Of a DNA stretch of 64,000 nt, positions 8,853 through 17,389 are shown piece after piece. The notes below the pieces were generated by a model, which was not told the origin of the DNA, did not search any database, and saw nothing but the letters and a program-made list of their open reading frames with translations. Position numbers and translations under genes: made by a program. Each line of letters begins with the position of its first letter. Position 1 is the stretch's first letter. This DNA is from Caenispirillum bisanense (lineage in GTDB: Bacteria; Pseudomonadota; Alphaproteobacteria; Rhodospirillales; Rhodospirillaceae), in contig NZ_BAAAEP010000006.1 in assembly GCF_039523075.1 (NCBI RefSeq), forward strand, positions 1 to 64,000, given 5' to 3'.

Positions 8853-11219
8853 TCACACCCGCCCGCGGGCGAGCCGCAGGGCGTTGACGATCACCAGCAC
8901 CGACGACGACGACATGGCGACGGCGGCAATCAGCGGCGTCACGTAACCGGCCACCGCCAGCGGAATGGTCAGGCAGTTGTAGAGCAGCGACAGGCCGAAG
9001 TTCTGCTTCACCAGCTGGTCGGTGCGGGCGGCGACGGCGAACACCTCCACCACCGGCGCCAGCCGCACGCCCTGGAACACCACGTCGGCCGCCGTCTGGC
9101 TGACGTCCACCGCCGTCGACGGCGAGATGGAGGCATCGGCCGCCGCCAGCGCCGGGGCGTCGTTGAGACCGTCGCCGACCATGGCCACCACGTGCCCCTC
9201 GGCCCGCAGCGCCGCCAGCCGCTCGCACTTCTGTGCCGGGGCGGCGCCGGCCTGCCAGCGGTCGATGCCCACCGCCTCCGCCACCGCCCGCACCGCATCC
9301 TCGCGGTCGCCGGACAGCAGTTCCACCGTGAAGCCGCGCCGCTTCAGCGCCGCCACCGTCTCCACCGCGTCGGGGCGCAGCTGGTCGGCGAAGGCGAAGC
9401 GGACGACGCTGCCATCGGCCCGGCGCAGCCACAGTTCCGGCCCCGGTGCCGGCGGCGCCGGCTCGGCCGCCGCCTCCGCCTCGGTGACGGCGCAGAAGGT
9501 GCGGCTGCCGAGACGCACGGCGCCGACCCGCAGGCCGGCCCCCGGCACCTCCTCCACCCCCGCCGCCACGGCAGCGGCGGAGCGGGCGGCGACGGCGCGC
9601 GCCAGCGGATGCTTGCTGGCGCCGGCCAGGCTGGCGGCAAGGTCGAGGTCGGCGGTGGTCCAGGCGGCGCCGTCCGTCAGCAGGTCTGGCTTGCCGAGGG
9701 TGAGGGTGCCGGTCTTGTCGAACACGATGGTGCGGCAGACGTGCAGACGCTCCAGCGCCGTCGCCGTCTTCACCAGCACGCCGCCGCGCAGCAGGCGCCC
9801 GGTGGCCACCACCTGCACCACCGGCACCGCCAGCGCCAGGGCGCAGGGGCAGGTGATGATGAGCACCGCCACCGACGTCAGCAGCGCCTGCTGCCACGGC
9901 GCATCGGCGATGAACAGCCAGCCGAGGAAGGTGAGCAGCGCCGCCAGATGCACCACCGGCGCATAGCTGCGCGCCACCCGGTCGGCCAGGGCGACGTACT
10001 TGGCGCGGCCCTGTTCGGCCACTTCCATCATGCGGACGATTTCGGCAAGCAGGGTGCGTTCGCCCACCGCCGTCACCGTCAGGCGCAGCGGGCCGCTCAG
10101 GTTGACGGTGCCGGCGAACACCCGGTCGCCGGTCCGCACCGGCTGCGGCACCGACTCGCCCGAGATCAGGCTGGTGTCGATGTCGGACACGCCTTCCGCC
10201 ACCGCGCCGTCGATGCCGACCCGCTCGCCGGCCGCCACCAGCACGGTCATGCCCGGCTCCACCCGGTTGGGGGGCACCATGCGGCGGGTGCCGTCGGCCT
10301 CCAGCACGGTGACCGAGCCCGACCCCAGCGCCAGCAGATGCTCGGCGGCGGAGCGGGCGCGGCCGCGGGCGCGGTGATCGAGGTAGCGGCCGATCAGCAG
10401 GAAGAACAGCAGGCTGACGGAGGCATCGAAGTAGGCATGGTGCTGGCTGGTGGCGACCTGGAACAGGCTCATGCCCGTCGCCAGCAGCACGCCGAGGGAG
10501 ATCGGCACGTCCATGTTGGTGCGGCCGGCCCGCAGCGCCGTCAGGGCGGAGCGGTAGAACGGCCGCCCGGCATAGGCCACCGCCGGCACGGCGATGAGGG
10601 CGGAAATCCAGTGCAGGAAGTCGCGCGTCGCCCAGCCCATGTCGGCGCCCGACCACACGCTGACCGAAAACAGCATGACGTTGCCGGCGGCGAAGCCGGC
10701 CACCGCCATAGCGCGCAGCAGTTCCTTTTCCGCCTTCAGGCCCTCGCGCCCCAGGGCCTGGGGGTCGAAGGGCACCAGGCGGTAGCCCACCTGCAGCACC
10801 GGCGCCACCAGGGCCGCCGGCGCCCCTTCAGGCGCCGCCGCCGGGTCCCACTGCAGGGTGAGGCGGCGAGTGGTCATGTTGACGCGGGCCTGGGTCACCC
10901 CCGGCTGGCGGCCGAGCAGGGTCTCGATCAGCCACACGCAGGCGGCGCAGTGCATGCCCTCCACCATCAGGTGCAGGGTGCGGCGGCCGTCCGCCTCCTC
11001 CTGCACATGGGCGGAGACGTCCACCACCGCCTCGTCCTCCGGCTTCAGCGGCCGCACATCGGGGTCGATGCAGCGGCGGCGGTAATAGGCGTCAAGGCCC
11101 ATGCCGTTGATGAGGGAATAGGCGGCCTGGCAGCCGCGGCAGCAGAACTCCGGCCCCGCCGGCGAACGCGGCGGGACCGGGCTGCCGCAGTGGCGGCATT
11201 CGGCAAGCTGTGCGGTCAT
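8853..11219 (-). CDS. ccoI: Copper-translocating P-type ATPase for cbb3 oxidase (CcoI/FixI)
   Basis: This 788-residue P1B ATPase has an N-terminal Cys-rich segment (CRHCG and FCCRGC, residues 8-30). A heavy-metal-associated domain with MHCAACVW follows (C91, C94). Next come the membrane helices, the transport motif CPC (457-459), the phosphorylation motif DKTGT (D501) and GDGLNDAPALA near the end. CcoI/FixI exports Cu+ through the inner membrane to supply the copper B site of cbb3 oxidase. The N-terminal double-Cys block is typical of FixI rather than CopA. It follows fixH by 34 bases. No strong Shine-Dalgarno precedes the ATG, which suggests coupled translation. Confidence 0.94.
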   Translation of the reverse strand: MTAQLAECRHCGSPVPPRSPAGPEFCCRGCQAAYSLINGMGLDAYYRRRCIDPDVRPLKPEDEAVVDVSAHVQEEADGRRTLHLMVEGMHCAACVWLIETLLGRQPGVTQARVNMTTRRLTLQWDPAAAPEGAPAALVAPVLQVGYRLVPFDPQALGREGLKAEKELLRAMAVAGFAAGNVMLFSVSVWSGADMGWATRDFLHWISALIAVPAVAYAGRPFYRSALTALRAGRTNMDVPISLGVLLATGMSLFQVATSQHHAYFDASVSLLFFLLIGRYLDHRARGRARSAAEHLLALGSGSVTVLEADGTRRMVPPNRVEPGMTVLVAAGERVGIDGAVAEGVSDIDTSLISGESVPQPVRTGDRVFAGTVNLSGPLRLTVTAVGERTLLAEIVRMMEVAEQGRAKYVALADRVARSYAPVVHLAALLTFLGWLFIADAPWQQALLTSVAVLIITCPCALALAVPVVQVVATGRLLRGGVLVKTATALERLHVCRTIVFDKTGTLTLGKPDLLTDGAAWTTADLDLAASLAGASKHPLARAVAARSAAAVAAGVEEVPGAGLRVGAVRLGSRTFCAVTEAEAAAEPAPPAPGPELWLRRADGSVVRFAFADQLRPDAVETVAALKRRGFTVELLSGDREDAVRAVAEAVGIDRWQAGAAPAQKCERLAALRAEGHVVAMVGDGLNDAPALAAADASISPSTAVDVSQTAADVVFQGVRLAPVVEVFAVAARTDQLVKQNFGLSLLYNCLTIPLAVAGYVTPLIAAVAMSSSSVLVIVNALRLARGRV

Positions 11220-11253
11220 GGCGATACTCTGGGCAGCCGGCGGGGCCGGTGCG

Positions 11254-11757
11254 TCACTTCACGAAAATGCGCTCGCGCAGGCGGAACTCGTCGTCGCCGC
11301 GCTTGGCAAGCAGGCGGACTTCCCACTGCCCCGGCTCCGGCAGCACCACCGTATCGCCGTAGCGGCCGGAGTCGCGGCGCGACAGGATGACCGTGCGGTC
11401 CTTGCCGGTCACCGTCGGGCGACGGATTTCCGCCTCCACCACCAGGCCGTCGAGGCCGGCGCCGCCGGCATCGGCCGCCGCCAGCATCAGCTCCACCGGA
11501 TAGCCGGCGCCCGGCGGGTTGTGGGCCTTGGTCTCGGTGGTCAGGGCCAGCGACCAGCCGAGCGCCTTCTGGGCCTCTTCGCGGGCGATGGTTTCGTTGT
11601 ACAGGCGGCCCTTCTCGTAGGCGTTCTGCGTTTCCAGCCCGTTGAAGGTGGAGGTGGCGAAGTAGGCCAGCGTCATGTTGACCGTGATCACCACCAGAAA
11701 GCCGGCGACGAAGATGTAGGGATACCACCAGCCGTCGGGCCGCTTCTTGCTGTTCAT
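11254..11757 (-). CDS. fixH: FixH family protein (CcoH)
   Basis: This 167-residue protein has one N-terminal membrane helix (YIFVAGFLVVITVNMTLAYFA) and a periplasmic beta-rich domain. The domain contains the RPTVTGKDRTVILS and GQWEVRLLAK segments typical of FixH/CcoH. The family is required for assembly or stability of cbb3 oxidase, probably by contact with CcoN and the copper pump. It sits between ccoG (84 bases upstream) and ccoI (34 bases downstream), the classic fixGHIS order. Confidence 0.92.
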   Translation of the reverse strand: MNSKKRPDGWWYPYIFVAGFLVVITVNMTLAYFATSTFNGLETQNAYEKGRLYNETIAREEAQKALGWSLALTTETKAHNPPGAGYPVELMLAAADAGGAGLDGLVVEAEIRRPTVTGKDRTVILSRRDSGRYGDTVVLPEPGQWEVRLLAKRGDDEFRLRERIFVK

Positions 11758-11841
11758 GCCGTACTCCTTGACGCAGCCGGCTGGCCGCGGGAGCGCCGCG
11801 GCCAGCCTGTCCTGTCAGCGATGATGCCGTGGCCGGGCGCC

Positions 11842-13338
11842 CTAGCGGCCCGGACCGGCGAACAGGGTACTATGATCCACCACTTCCTGCGTCACCTGAT
11901 TGGTGAGCACGAAGTCGAGATCGGTGGAGCCGCCGTCCAGCGCATCGGGGGGCGCCGTGACGTAGACGCGGAAGGTGCCGACGCTGTCGCCCTTCACCGG
12001 CAGCAGCACGCTGGTCACCGGCTCGTCGGCGAAGCCGACCACGGTGAGGCGGGCGCCGTCGATGCCGTCGGTGGACAGCACGAAGGTCTGCTCGTCCGAC
12101 TGCTTGTTGAGGATCTTGAAGGTGTAGCCGTTGCGGATCTGGCCGTCGGACAGCGGCACGAACAGCGGGCTGCGCTCGTGCAGCACGTTCACCTCGGTGG
12201 TGGCGCGGGTGGACATGGCATAGGTCATGATGGCGAACACCACCGCCAGCAGCGCCGCATAGGTGATGGTGCGCGGCCGCACGAAGCGGTAGCGGGGCTG
12301 CTCGCCCTTGGCGCGGGCCACCATGTTGTTGGTGCTGTCGTAGGTGATGAGGCCGCGCGGCAGGTTGAAGCGGTCCATGACCTGGTTGCAGGCGTCGATG
12401 CACAGGCCGCAGCCGATGCAGGCCAGCTGGCTGCCGTTGCGGATGTCGATGCCGGTCGGGCACACCTGCACGCACATGGTGCAGTCGACGCAATGGCCGC
12501 GGTCCTTGAACTGGTCGCCCTTCTTGGCGTAGCCGCGCGGCTCGCCGCGCCACTTCTCGTAGGTGACGACCAGGCTGTCCTCGTCGAACATGGAGGCCTG
12601 GAAGCGCGGCCACGGGCACATGTAGATGCACACCTGCTCGCGCGCGAAGCCGGCCAGCAGGAAGGTGGAGCCGGCGAACAGAGCCAGGAAGCCGTAGATG
12701 CCCATGGACGCCTGGCCGGTGAGGATGTCCATGGAGGTCGGGCCGGCGGGCACGAAGTAGATCAGCCACGTCCACGAGGTGGCGACCGAAATGGCCATCC
12801 AGATGACCATCTTCACGCTCTTGATGCCGACCTTGCGGGCGGACAGCGGCGACTTGTCGAACTTGATGCGCTTGTTGCGGTCACCTTCCAGCACCTTCTC
12901 CACCCACACGAAGATGTCGGTGAAGACGGTCTGGATGCAGGCGAAGCCGCACCACACGCGGCCCAGCAGGGCGGTGGCGAAGAACAGGCCGATGGCGCCG
13001 AGGATCAGCACGCCGGTCAGGTAGTAGATTTCCTGCGGCCAGATCTCGATGAAGAAGAAGTAGCCGCGGCGGCCGGCCAGGTCCATCAGGATGGCCTGAT
13101 CGGGGGCCTCGCCCGGGCGGCTCCAGGGGATCCACGGGCCGATGAAGTAGATGCCGAGCAGCACCAGCGCCGCCAGCCACTTCAGGGAGCGGAACTTGCC
13201 CTTGATGTCGCGCGGATGGACCTTCTCATAGGCGGCGTAGAGCGAGACCTTCTTCTCGCCCTTGTCGCCCTCCGGCTTCTTGCCCGGCGGTTCGGACGGC
13301 GCAGGCGCCTTGTCCGTGACCTCGTTCGCTACGGCCAT
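11842..13338 (-). CDS. ccoG: cbb3 oxidase accessory protein CcoG/FixG
   Basis: CcoG is a membrane-bound iron-sulfur protein; known members reduce Cu2+ to Cu+ for oxidase assembly. The visible order is a charged cytoplasmic N-terminus (Pro/Lys-rich), two to three membrane helices with the WCGFACIQTVFTDIFVW motif, and CIYMCPWPRFQ. Two CxxCxxCxxxC ferredoxin clusters follow (CVDCTMCVQVCP and CIGCGLCIDACN), then another helix and a periplasmic Ig-like C-terminal domain. The ATG at 13338 matches the usual length of about 498 residues; the frame is open further upstream but that part is unrelated. GAGAGG lies about 10 bases upstream. It leads the ccoG-fixH-ccoI-ccoS operon. Confidence 0.94.
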   Translation of the reverse strand: MAVANEVTDKAPAPSEPPGKKPEGDKGEKKVSLYAAYEKVHPRDIKGKFRSLKWLAALVLLGIYFIGPWIPWSRPGEAPDQAILMDLAGRRGYFFFIEIWPQEIYYLTGVLILGAIGLFFATALLGRVWCGFACIQTVFTDIFVWVEKVLEGDRNKRIKFDKSPLSARKVGIKSVKMVIWMAISVATSWTWLIYFVPAGPTSMDILTGQASMGIYGFLALFAGSTFLLAGFAREQVCIYMCPWPRFQASMFDEDSLVVTYEKWRGEPRGYAKKGDQFKDRGHCVDCTMCVQVCPTGIDIRNGSQLACIGCGLCIDACNQVMDRFNLPRGLITYDSTNNMVARAKGEQPRYRFVRPRTITYAALLAVVFAIMTYAMSTRATTEVNVLHERSPLFVPLSDGQIRNGYTFKILNKQSDEQTFVLSTDGIDGARLTVVGFADEPVTSVLLPVKGDSVGTFRVYVTAPPDALDGGSTDLDFVLTNQVTQEVVDHSTLFAGPGR

Positions 13339-13575
13339 GGTATCCCGACCTCTCTCGTCACTGCCTCGGCCGGCCCCACACCGGTTCGGGCACATAAGGG
13401 GTAGTGCGACGGCGCCGATGGCGCAACCTGAACCGCGCGGAAGCGCCATGCCCCCGCATCAGGAGAGCCCGGCGTTTTCAGAATGCTGCGGTTCGGGGGC
13501 GCTTTCCGGCTTGTCCTCGCGACCCTGTGGCGGGCCCCTGTGCGATCCCATACCGGCGCCGGGGGCCTGCTGCCA

Positions 13576-13589
13576 ATGACATCCATCAA
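13576..13589 (-). promoter_or_regulatory. Weak FNR/FixK-like site upstream of ccoG
   Basis: On the minus strand the word is TTGAT, four bases, GTCAT. It matches one half of the FNR/FnrL consensus (TTGAT/C-N4-G/ATCAA) fully and the other at four of five positions. It lies 238 bases before ccoG. Anaerobic control of cco genes by FNR-type regulators is well known, but the distance and the mismatch make this only a candidate. Confidence 0.25.
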
Positions 13590-13733
13590 TCCGTCGCCCG
13601 TCGGCCCGATGGCCGGGTGGAACGGGGCGGAGGATGCGGCACGGCATCGGCCCTGTTGTGCGCTTCTATGCGCAAAACGTCAAGAAGACTGCCGTCCCGC
13701 CGGCCGTTCATGAACCGGCCGATAAAACGCAGA

Positions 13734-13763
13734 CGGGTCCGGCTGCCGAAGCCGCCGGACCCG
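13734..13763 (-). terminator. Terminator after ccoP
   Basis: Perfect 10-bp arms CGGGTCCGGC and GCCGGACCCG enclose a 10-base loop, 36 bases beyond the ccoP stop. On the minus strand the hairpin is followed by TCTGCGTTTT, a partial U-tract. It would end the ccoNOQP transcript. Confidence 0.7.
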
Positions 13764-13799
13764 CTGCAGACTCATGCGATGCTCAGCGCATCACAGGGG

Positions 13800-14666
13800 T
13801 CACTCACCGCCGCCCAGCGAGTGGACGTAGATGGTGGCCTGCTTGATGGCGGTGTCGTCGAGGCGACCACCCCAGGCCGGCATGACGCCGTGCTTGGGCT
13901 TGTAGATCTGGTCGCGCACGGCCTTCACGTCGCCGGCGTAGAGCCACAGCTGGTTGTTCAGCGCCGGGGCGCCGAGGTCGCGGTTGCCCTCGCCCTCGAA
14001 GCCGTGGCACGAGGCGCACTGCTCTTCGAACAGGGCGGCGGCGTCGGTGCCGGTCGGGGCATTGCCCGCCGCCATGGCGACGACGTACTCGGCCAGACCG
14101 TCGATCTCCGCCGCTTCCAGGATGCCGTCAGCACCGAAGGCCGGCATCTCGGACAGGCGGGTGTCCGGATCGGACTCCCAGCGGATGCCGTGACGCAGGG
14201 TGGTGTAGATGGTGTCGAGGTCGCCGCCCCAGATCCACTCGTCGTCCGCCAGGGTCGGGTACCCGAAGGCACCGGCACCGCCGGACTGGTGGCAGGGGGC
14301 GCAGTTTTCCTTGAAGATCACCTGACCGCCGGCCATGGCGTAGTTGCGCAGGTTGGGATCGGCGGCGATCTCATCCAGCGACTTGGCGGCGATGGCGTCC
14401 AGCTTGTCCTGGTGCTGCAGGCGGGCCTGCTGCACCTCGGTCGCCAGCTCGGCACGCGAGCTGTAGCCGAGCATGCCACCGGAGAAGCTGTTGGTGAACG
14501 GGATCGCCGGATAGGCGACCACGTAGCCGATGGAGAAGATCACGGTGGCCCAGAAGACATAGACCCACCACTTCGGCAGCGGCGTGTTCAGCTCGCGGAT
14601 GCCGTCCCACTCATGGCCAGTGGTATGCTGGCCCGTAATGGCGTCCTTTTCAGGGGTTCCCGCCAT
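13800..14666 (-). CDS. ccoP: cbb3 cytochrome oxidase subunit III, di-heme (CcoP)
   Basis: CcoP is the membrane-anchored di-heme cytochrome c that passes electrons into cbb3 oxidase. An N-terminal helix (WWVYVFWATVIFSIGYVVAY) follows the conserved DGIRELNTPLPKWW motif. Two heme-binding sites are present, CAPCH and CASCH, each in a cytochrome c fold with distal Met-containing segments (EMPAFG, GVMPAWGG). The ATG at 14666 has AAGGAG at 7-base spacing; an ATG seven codons earlier lacks it. The start overlaps the end of ccoQ by 17 bases. Confidence 0.95.
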   Translation of the reverse strand: MAGTPEKDAITGQHTTGHEWDGIRELNTPLPKWWVYVFWATVIFSIGYVVAYPAIPFTNSFSGGMLGYSSRAELATEVQQARLQHQDKLDAIAAKSLDEIAADPNLRNYAMAGGQVIFKENCAPCHQSGGAGAFGYPTLADDEWIWGGDLDTIYTTLRHGIRWESDPDTRLSEMPAFGADGILEAAEIDGLAEYVVAMAAGNAPTGTDAAALFEEQCASCHGFEGEGNRDLGAPALNNQLWLYAGDVKAVRDQIYKPKHGVMPAWGGRLDDTAIKQATIYVHSLGGGE

Positions 14667-14841
14667 TTTTGTGCTCCTTGTCGTCATCGTCCTCGCGGAA
14701 GATCACCGTGCTCGCCTCTTCGAAGTGCCCCTTGTTACGGGGGCGGAAGGCGTAGATGGCGATCCCCGCGAAGAGAATCATCAGCCAAAGGCCCCAGAAC
14801 TGTCGCAGGAAGTCAGACAGGGATTGCAGATCTTCCAGCAT
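14650..14841 (-). CDS. ccoQ: cbb3 oxidase subunit CcoQ
   Basis: This 63-residue protein has one membrane helix (LWLMILFAGIAIYAF), then RPRNKGHFEEAS and an acidic tail. That is the standard CcoQ layout; CcoQ stabilises the core complex and its assembly with CcoP. It lies 12 bases after ccoO and its 3' end overlaps ccoP by 17 bases. AAGG lies about 11 bases before the ATG; an ATG just upstream would stop after two codons. Confidence 0.92.
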   Translation of the reverse strand: MLEDLQSLSDFLRQFWGLWLMILFAGIAIYAFRPRNKGHFEEASTVIFREDDDDKEHKNGGNP

Positions 14842-14853
14842 CAGATCATGACC

Positions 14854-15582
14854 TTACCGGTAGGCGTTGGCGGCAGCGGGGTCGAACTCGGTGAAATCGA
14901 CCATGGTGCCGAGGACCTGCAGGTAGGCGACGAGGGCGTCCATCTCGGTGATCTTCTCGAGATTGCCGTCCAGGTTGCCGCCACGGGCCTTCGGATACTC
15001 CTGGGCAACTTCATCCAGCTCGCCGCGGGCCTGCGCCTCGAGGTGAGCCTTGGCGTTCGCGATCTGCTCGTCCGTGTAGGGCACGCCAACGATGCGCAGC
15101 GTGGCCAGGCGGGCGCCGACGTCGTCATACTTCAGCTCGCGCATCAGGTGCGGGTAGCCGGGCATGATGGACTCCGGCACCACCGATCGCGGATCGATCA
15201 GGTGACGGGTGTGCCATTCGTTCGAGTACTTGCCGCCCACACGCGCCAGGTCGGGACCGGTACGCTTGGAGCCCCACTGGAACGGATGGTCGTACTTGCT
15301 TTCCGCCGCCAGCGAGTAGTGACCGTAGCGTTCCACTTCATCGCGGAACGGACGGATCATCTGGCTGTGACAGTTGTAGCAGCCTTCGCGGACGTAGATG
15401 TCGCGGCCCGCCTGCTCCAGCGGAGTGTAGGGCCGCACGCCCTGCACCTTCTCGATCGTGCTTTCGATCGAGAAGAGCGGGACGATTTCCACGATGCCGC
15501 CGACGATGACGGTCAAAAAGATGCCCAGCGTCAGCAGGAGGACGTTCTTTTCGACTTTCTCATGGTGCTTGATCAGAGACAT
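14854..15582 (-). CDS. ccoO: cbb3 cytochrome oxidase subunit II, mono-heme (CcoO)
   Basis: CcoO is the membrane-anchored mono-heme cytochrome c subunit of cbb3 oxidase. An N-terminal helix (VLLLTLGIFLTVIVGGIVEIV) is followed by the single heme-c site CYNCHSQMIRPF. Family blocks GPDLARVGGKYSNEWHTRHL and ESIMPGYPHL are present; the Met in IMPGY is the likely axial ligand. The length, 242 residues, is typical. It sits 13 bases after ccoN, consistent with one transcript. Confidence 0.95.
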   Translation of the reverse strand: MSLIKHHEKVEKNVLLLTLGIFLTVIVGGIVEIVPLFSIESTIEKVQGVRPYTPLEQAGRDIYVREGCYNCHSQMIRPFRDEVERYGHYSLAAESKYDHPFQWGSKRTGPDLARVGGKYSNEWHTRHLIDPRSVVPESIMPGYPHLMRELKYDDVGARLATLRIVGVPYTDEQIANAKAHLEAQARGELDEVAQEYPKARGGNLDGNLEKITEMDALVAYLQVLGTMVDFTEFDPAAANAYR

Positions 15583-15595
15583 AGCGCGTCACCCC

Positions 15596-17071
15596 TTACT
15601 GACGGGCGCCGACGACCGCTTCGGGAGCCTCGTAAGGCTGCTCGGTGCGGACGTCACCCTTGATGGTGCGATACATGTTGTAGGCCATGATCAGGCCGCC
15701 AATCACGAACAGCAGACCACCGATGGCACGGATCACGTAGTAGGGGTGCATGGCCTCCACGGTCTCGATGAACGAGTACTGCAGGAAGCCCAGCTCGTCA
15801 TACGCACGCCACATGAGGCCCTGCATGATGCCGGAGATCCACATGGAGGTGATGTAGAGGACGATGCCGATGGTGGCGATCCAGAAGTGATAGGACACCA
15901 GACGCATGCTGTAGAGCTGCTTGCGGTTCCACAGCACCGGGAACAGGTAGTACATCGCGCCGAAGGACACGAAGGCGACCCAGCCCAGAGCACCCGAGTG
16001 CACGTGGCCGACGGTCCAGTCGGTGTAGTGCGACAGCGAGTTGACGGCCTTCACCGACATCATCGGGCCTTCGAAGGTCGACATGCCGTAGAACGCCACC
16101 GAGGTGACCAGGAAGCGCATCACCGGGTCGGTGCGCAGCTTTTCCCAGGCGCCGGACAGGGTCATGATGCCGTTGATCATGCCGCCCCAGGAGGGCATCC
16201 ACAGCATGACCGAGAACACCATGCCGAGGGTCTGGGTCCAGTCGGGCAGGGCGGTGTAGTGCAGGTGGTGCGGACCGGCCCAGATGTACAGGAAGATCAG
16301 CGCCCAGAAGTGCACGATCGACAGCCGGTACGAATAGACCGGGCGTTCGGCGCGCTTCGGGATGAAGTAGTACATCATGCCCAGGAAGCCGGCAGTCAGG
16401 AAGAAGCCGACCGCGTTGTGGCCGTACCACCACTGGGTCATGGCATCCTGCACGCCGGAATACAGCTGGTAGGACTTGGCACCGAAGAAGCTGACCGGAA
16501 CGGCCAGGTTGTTGCCCAGGTGCAGCATGGCGATGGTGACGATGAACGCCAGCAGGAACCAGTTGGCAACGTAGATGTGCGGCTCGCGACGCTTGATCAG
16601 CGTACCGACGAAGGCCGTCAGGTAGGCGACCCAGACGATGGTCAGCCAGAGGTCGACGAACCACTCCGGCTCGGCGTATTCCTTGCCCTGGGTGATGCCG
16701 AGCACGTAGCCCAGCGCGGCCATGACGATGAACGCCTGATAGCCCCAGAACACGAAGTTGCCCAGCGCGGCACCGCCGTAAAGGCCGGTGCGCGAGGTGC
16801 GCTGAACGATATACAGCGACGAACCGATCAGGATGTTGCCGCCGAAGGCAAAAATCACCGCCGACGTGTGGACCGGGCGCAGACGCCCGAACGTCGTCCA
16901 CTCCAGATCGAGGTTCAGAGCCGGGAAGGCCAGCTGCCAGGCGATGAAATCGCCGGCCAGGAAGCCCACCACGCCCCAGAACATCGCCGCAATGACGAAG
17001 TTGCGGATAACACCCTCGTTATAGGGCGTCGCCGCGGACTGGGCGTTGTACGCCGTGGTCGCTTGGGTCAT
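15596..17071 (-). CDS. ccoN: cbb3 cytochrome oxidase subunit I (CcoN)
   Basis: CcoN is the catalytic heme-copper subunit that reduces O2 with high affinity. It has 491 residues and about twelve membrane helices. The His ligands for low-spin heme and the heme-Cu centre are visible in RPVHTSAVIFAFGGN, WWYGHNAVGFFLTAGFLGMMYYF, GPHHLHYTALPDW and VGHVHSGALGWVAF. The start at 17071 was chosen because AAGGAGG lies 5 bases upstream and the protein begins with a normal CcoN N-terminus. The frame stays open far upstream, but that region belongs to the divergent methyltransferase gene. It heads ccoN-ccoO-ccoQ-ccoP. Confidence 0.95.
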   Translation of the reverse strand: MTQATTAYNAQSAATPYNEGVIRNFVIAAMFWGVVGFLAGDFIAWQLAFPALNLDLEWTTFGRLRPVHTSAVIFAFGGNILIGSSLYIVQRTSRTGLYGGAALGNFVFWGYQAFIVMAALGYVLGITQGKEYAEPEWFVDLWLTIVWVAYLTAFVGTLIKRREPHIYVANWFLLAFIVTIAMLHLGNNLAVPVSFFGAKSYQLYSGVQDAMTQWWYGHNAVGFFLTAGFLGMMYYFIPKRAERPVYSYRLSIVHFWALIFLYIWAGPHHLHYTALPDWTQTLGMVFSVMLWMPSWGGMINGIMTLSGAWEKLRTDPVMRFLVTSVAFYGMSTFEGPMMSVKAVNSLSHYTDWTVGHVHSGALGWVAFVSFGAMYYLFPVLWNRKQLYSMRLVSYHFWIATIGIVLYITSMWISGIMQGLMWRAYDELGFLQYSFIETVEAMHPYYVIRAIGGLLFVIGGLIMAYNMYRTIKGDVRTEQPYEAPEAVVGARQ

Positions 17072-17389
17072 GACCCCTCCTTGATCGACCAGAACATTCT
17101 TCCCCACCGGTACGGAAAGGCCCCTGTGCAAGGTGCGTCGTCTTCCTGCCGCTCGTGGCGGCTCCCCTTCGGAAGCTGGCGTACCCGACCGATCAGCACT
17201 GATCCGACCGTTGCCCGTCTGCGCCGGATTTGGGAATACTTCGCGCGCAGACAGACGACCCCTTGCGGGATCGGACTTCCATCTATAGCAAATGCCACAA
17301 ATTTTCCAGCCAAAAGACGGACCGGCGCCGTAATCTGGCCGTAATCCATAGGTCGCCTTACCCACGGCCATTGCCAGCAGGACAAAGTC
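17072..17389. other. Divergent promoter region between ccoN and the rRNA methyltransferase
   Basis: This 318-base spacer must hold promoters for both directions. It contains GATCAG, two bases, CTGATC (17191-17204), a perfect 6-bp inverted repeat. It also has an 8-bp inverted repeat GTCTGCGC / GCGCAGAC (17217-17224 and 17245-17252). I found no good match to the FNR/FixK anaerobox. The stretch around 17280-17320 is locally AT-rich. Confidence 0.45.

Larger units (their letters stand above)
13339..13799. other. Non-coding spacer between the ccoG and ccoNOQP operons
   Basis: This 461-base stretch holds no convincing gene. It must contain the ccoG operon promoter on the minus strand and the ccoP terminator (13734-13763). 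An FNR-like word on the minus strand at 13576-13589 is annotated separately. Several GC-rich inverted repeats are present, but no recognisable small RNA or riboswitch. Confidence 0.6.

Noticed and set aside
9192..11390. Very long open frame opposite the copper ATPase gene (732 codons)
   Set aside because: Antisense frames stay open in very GC-rich DNA. The translation is Ala/Gly/His/Arg-rich without any domain, while the opposite strand encodes a complete P-type ATPase.
11218..13404. 728-codon frame opposite fixH and ccoG
   Set aside because: Low-complexity translation and no Shine-Dalgarno; both opposite genes have full family signatures.
15458..17344. 628-codon frame opposite ccoN and ccoO
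   Set aside because: Composition is typical of a shadow frame (His/Gly/Asp-rich); the real oxidase genes use the other strand.
17072..17389. FNR/FixK anaerobox for ccoN
   Set aside because: I looked for TTGAT/C-N4-G/ATCAA on both strands and found only partial matches with wrong spacing.
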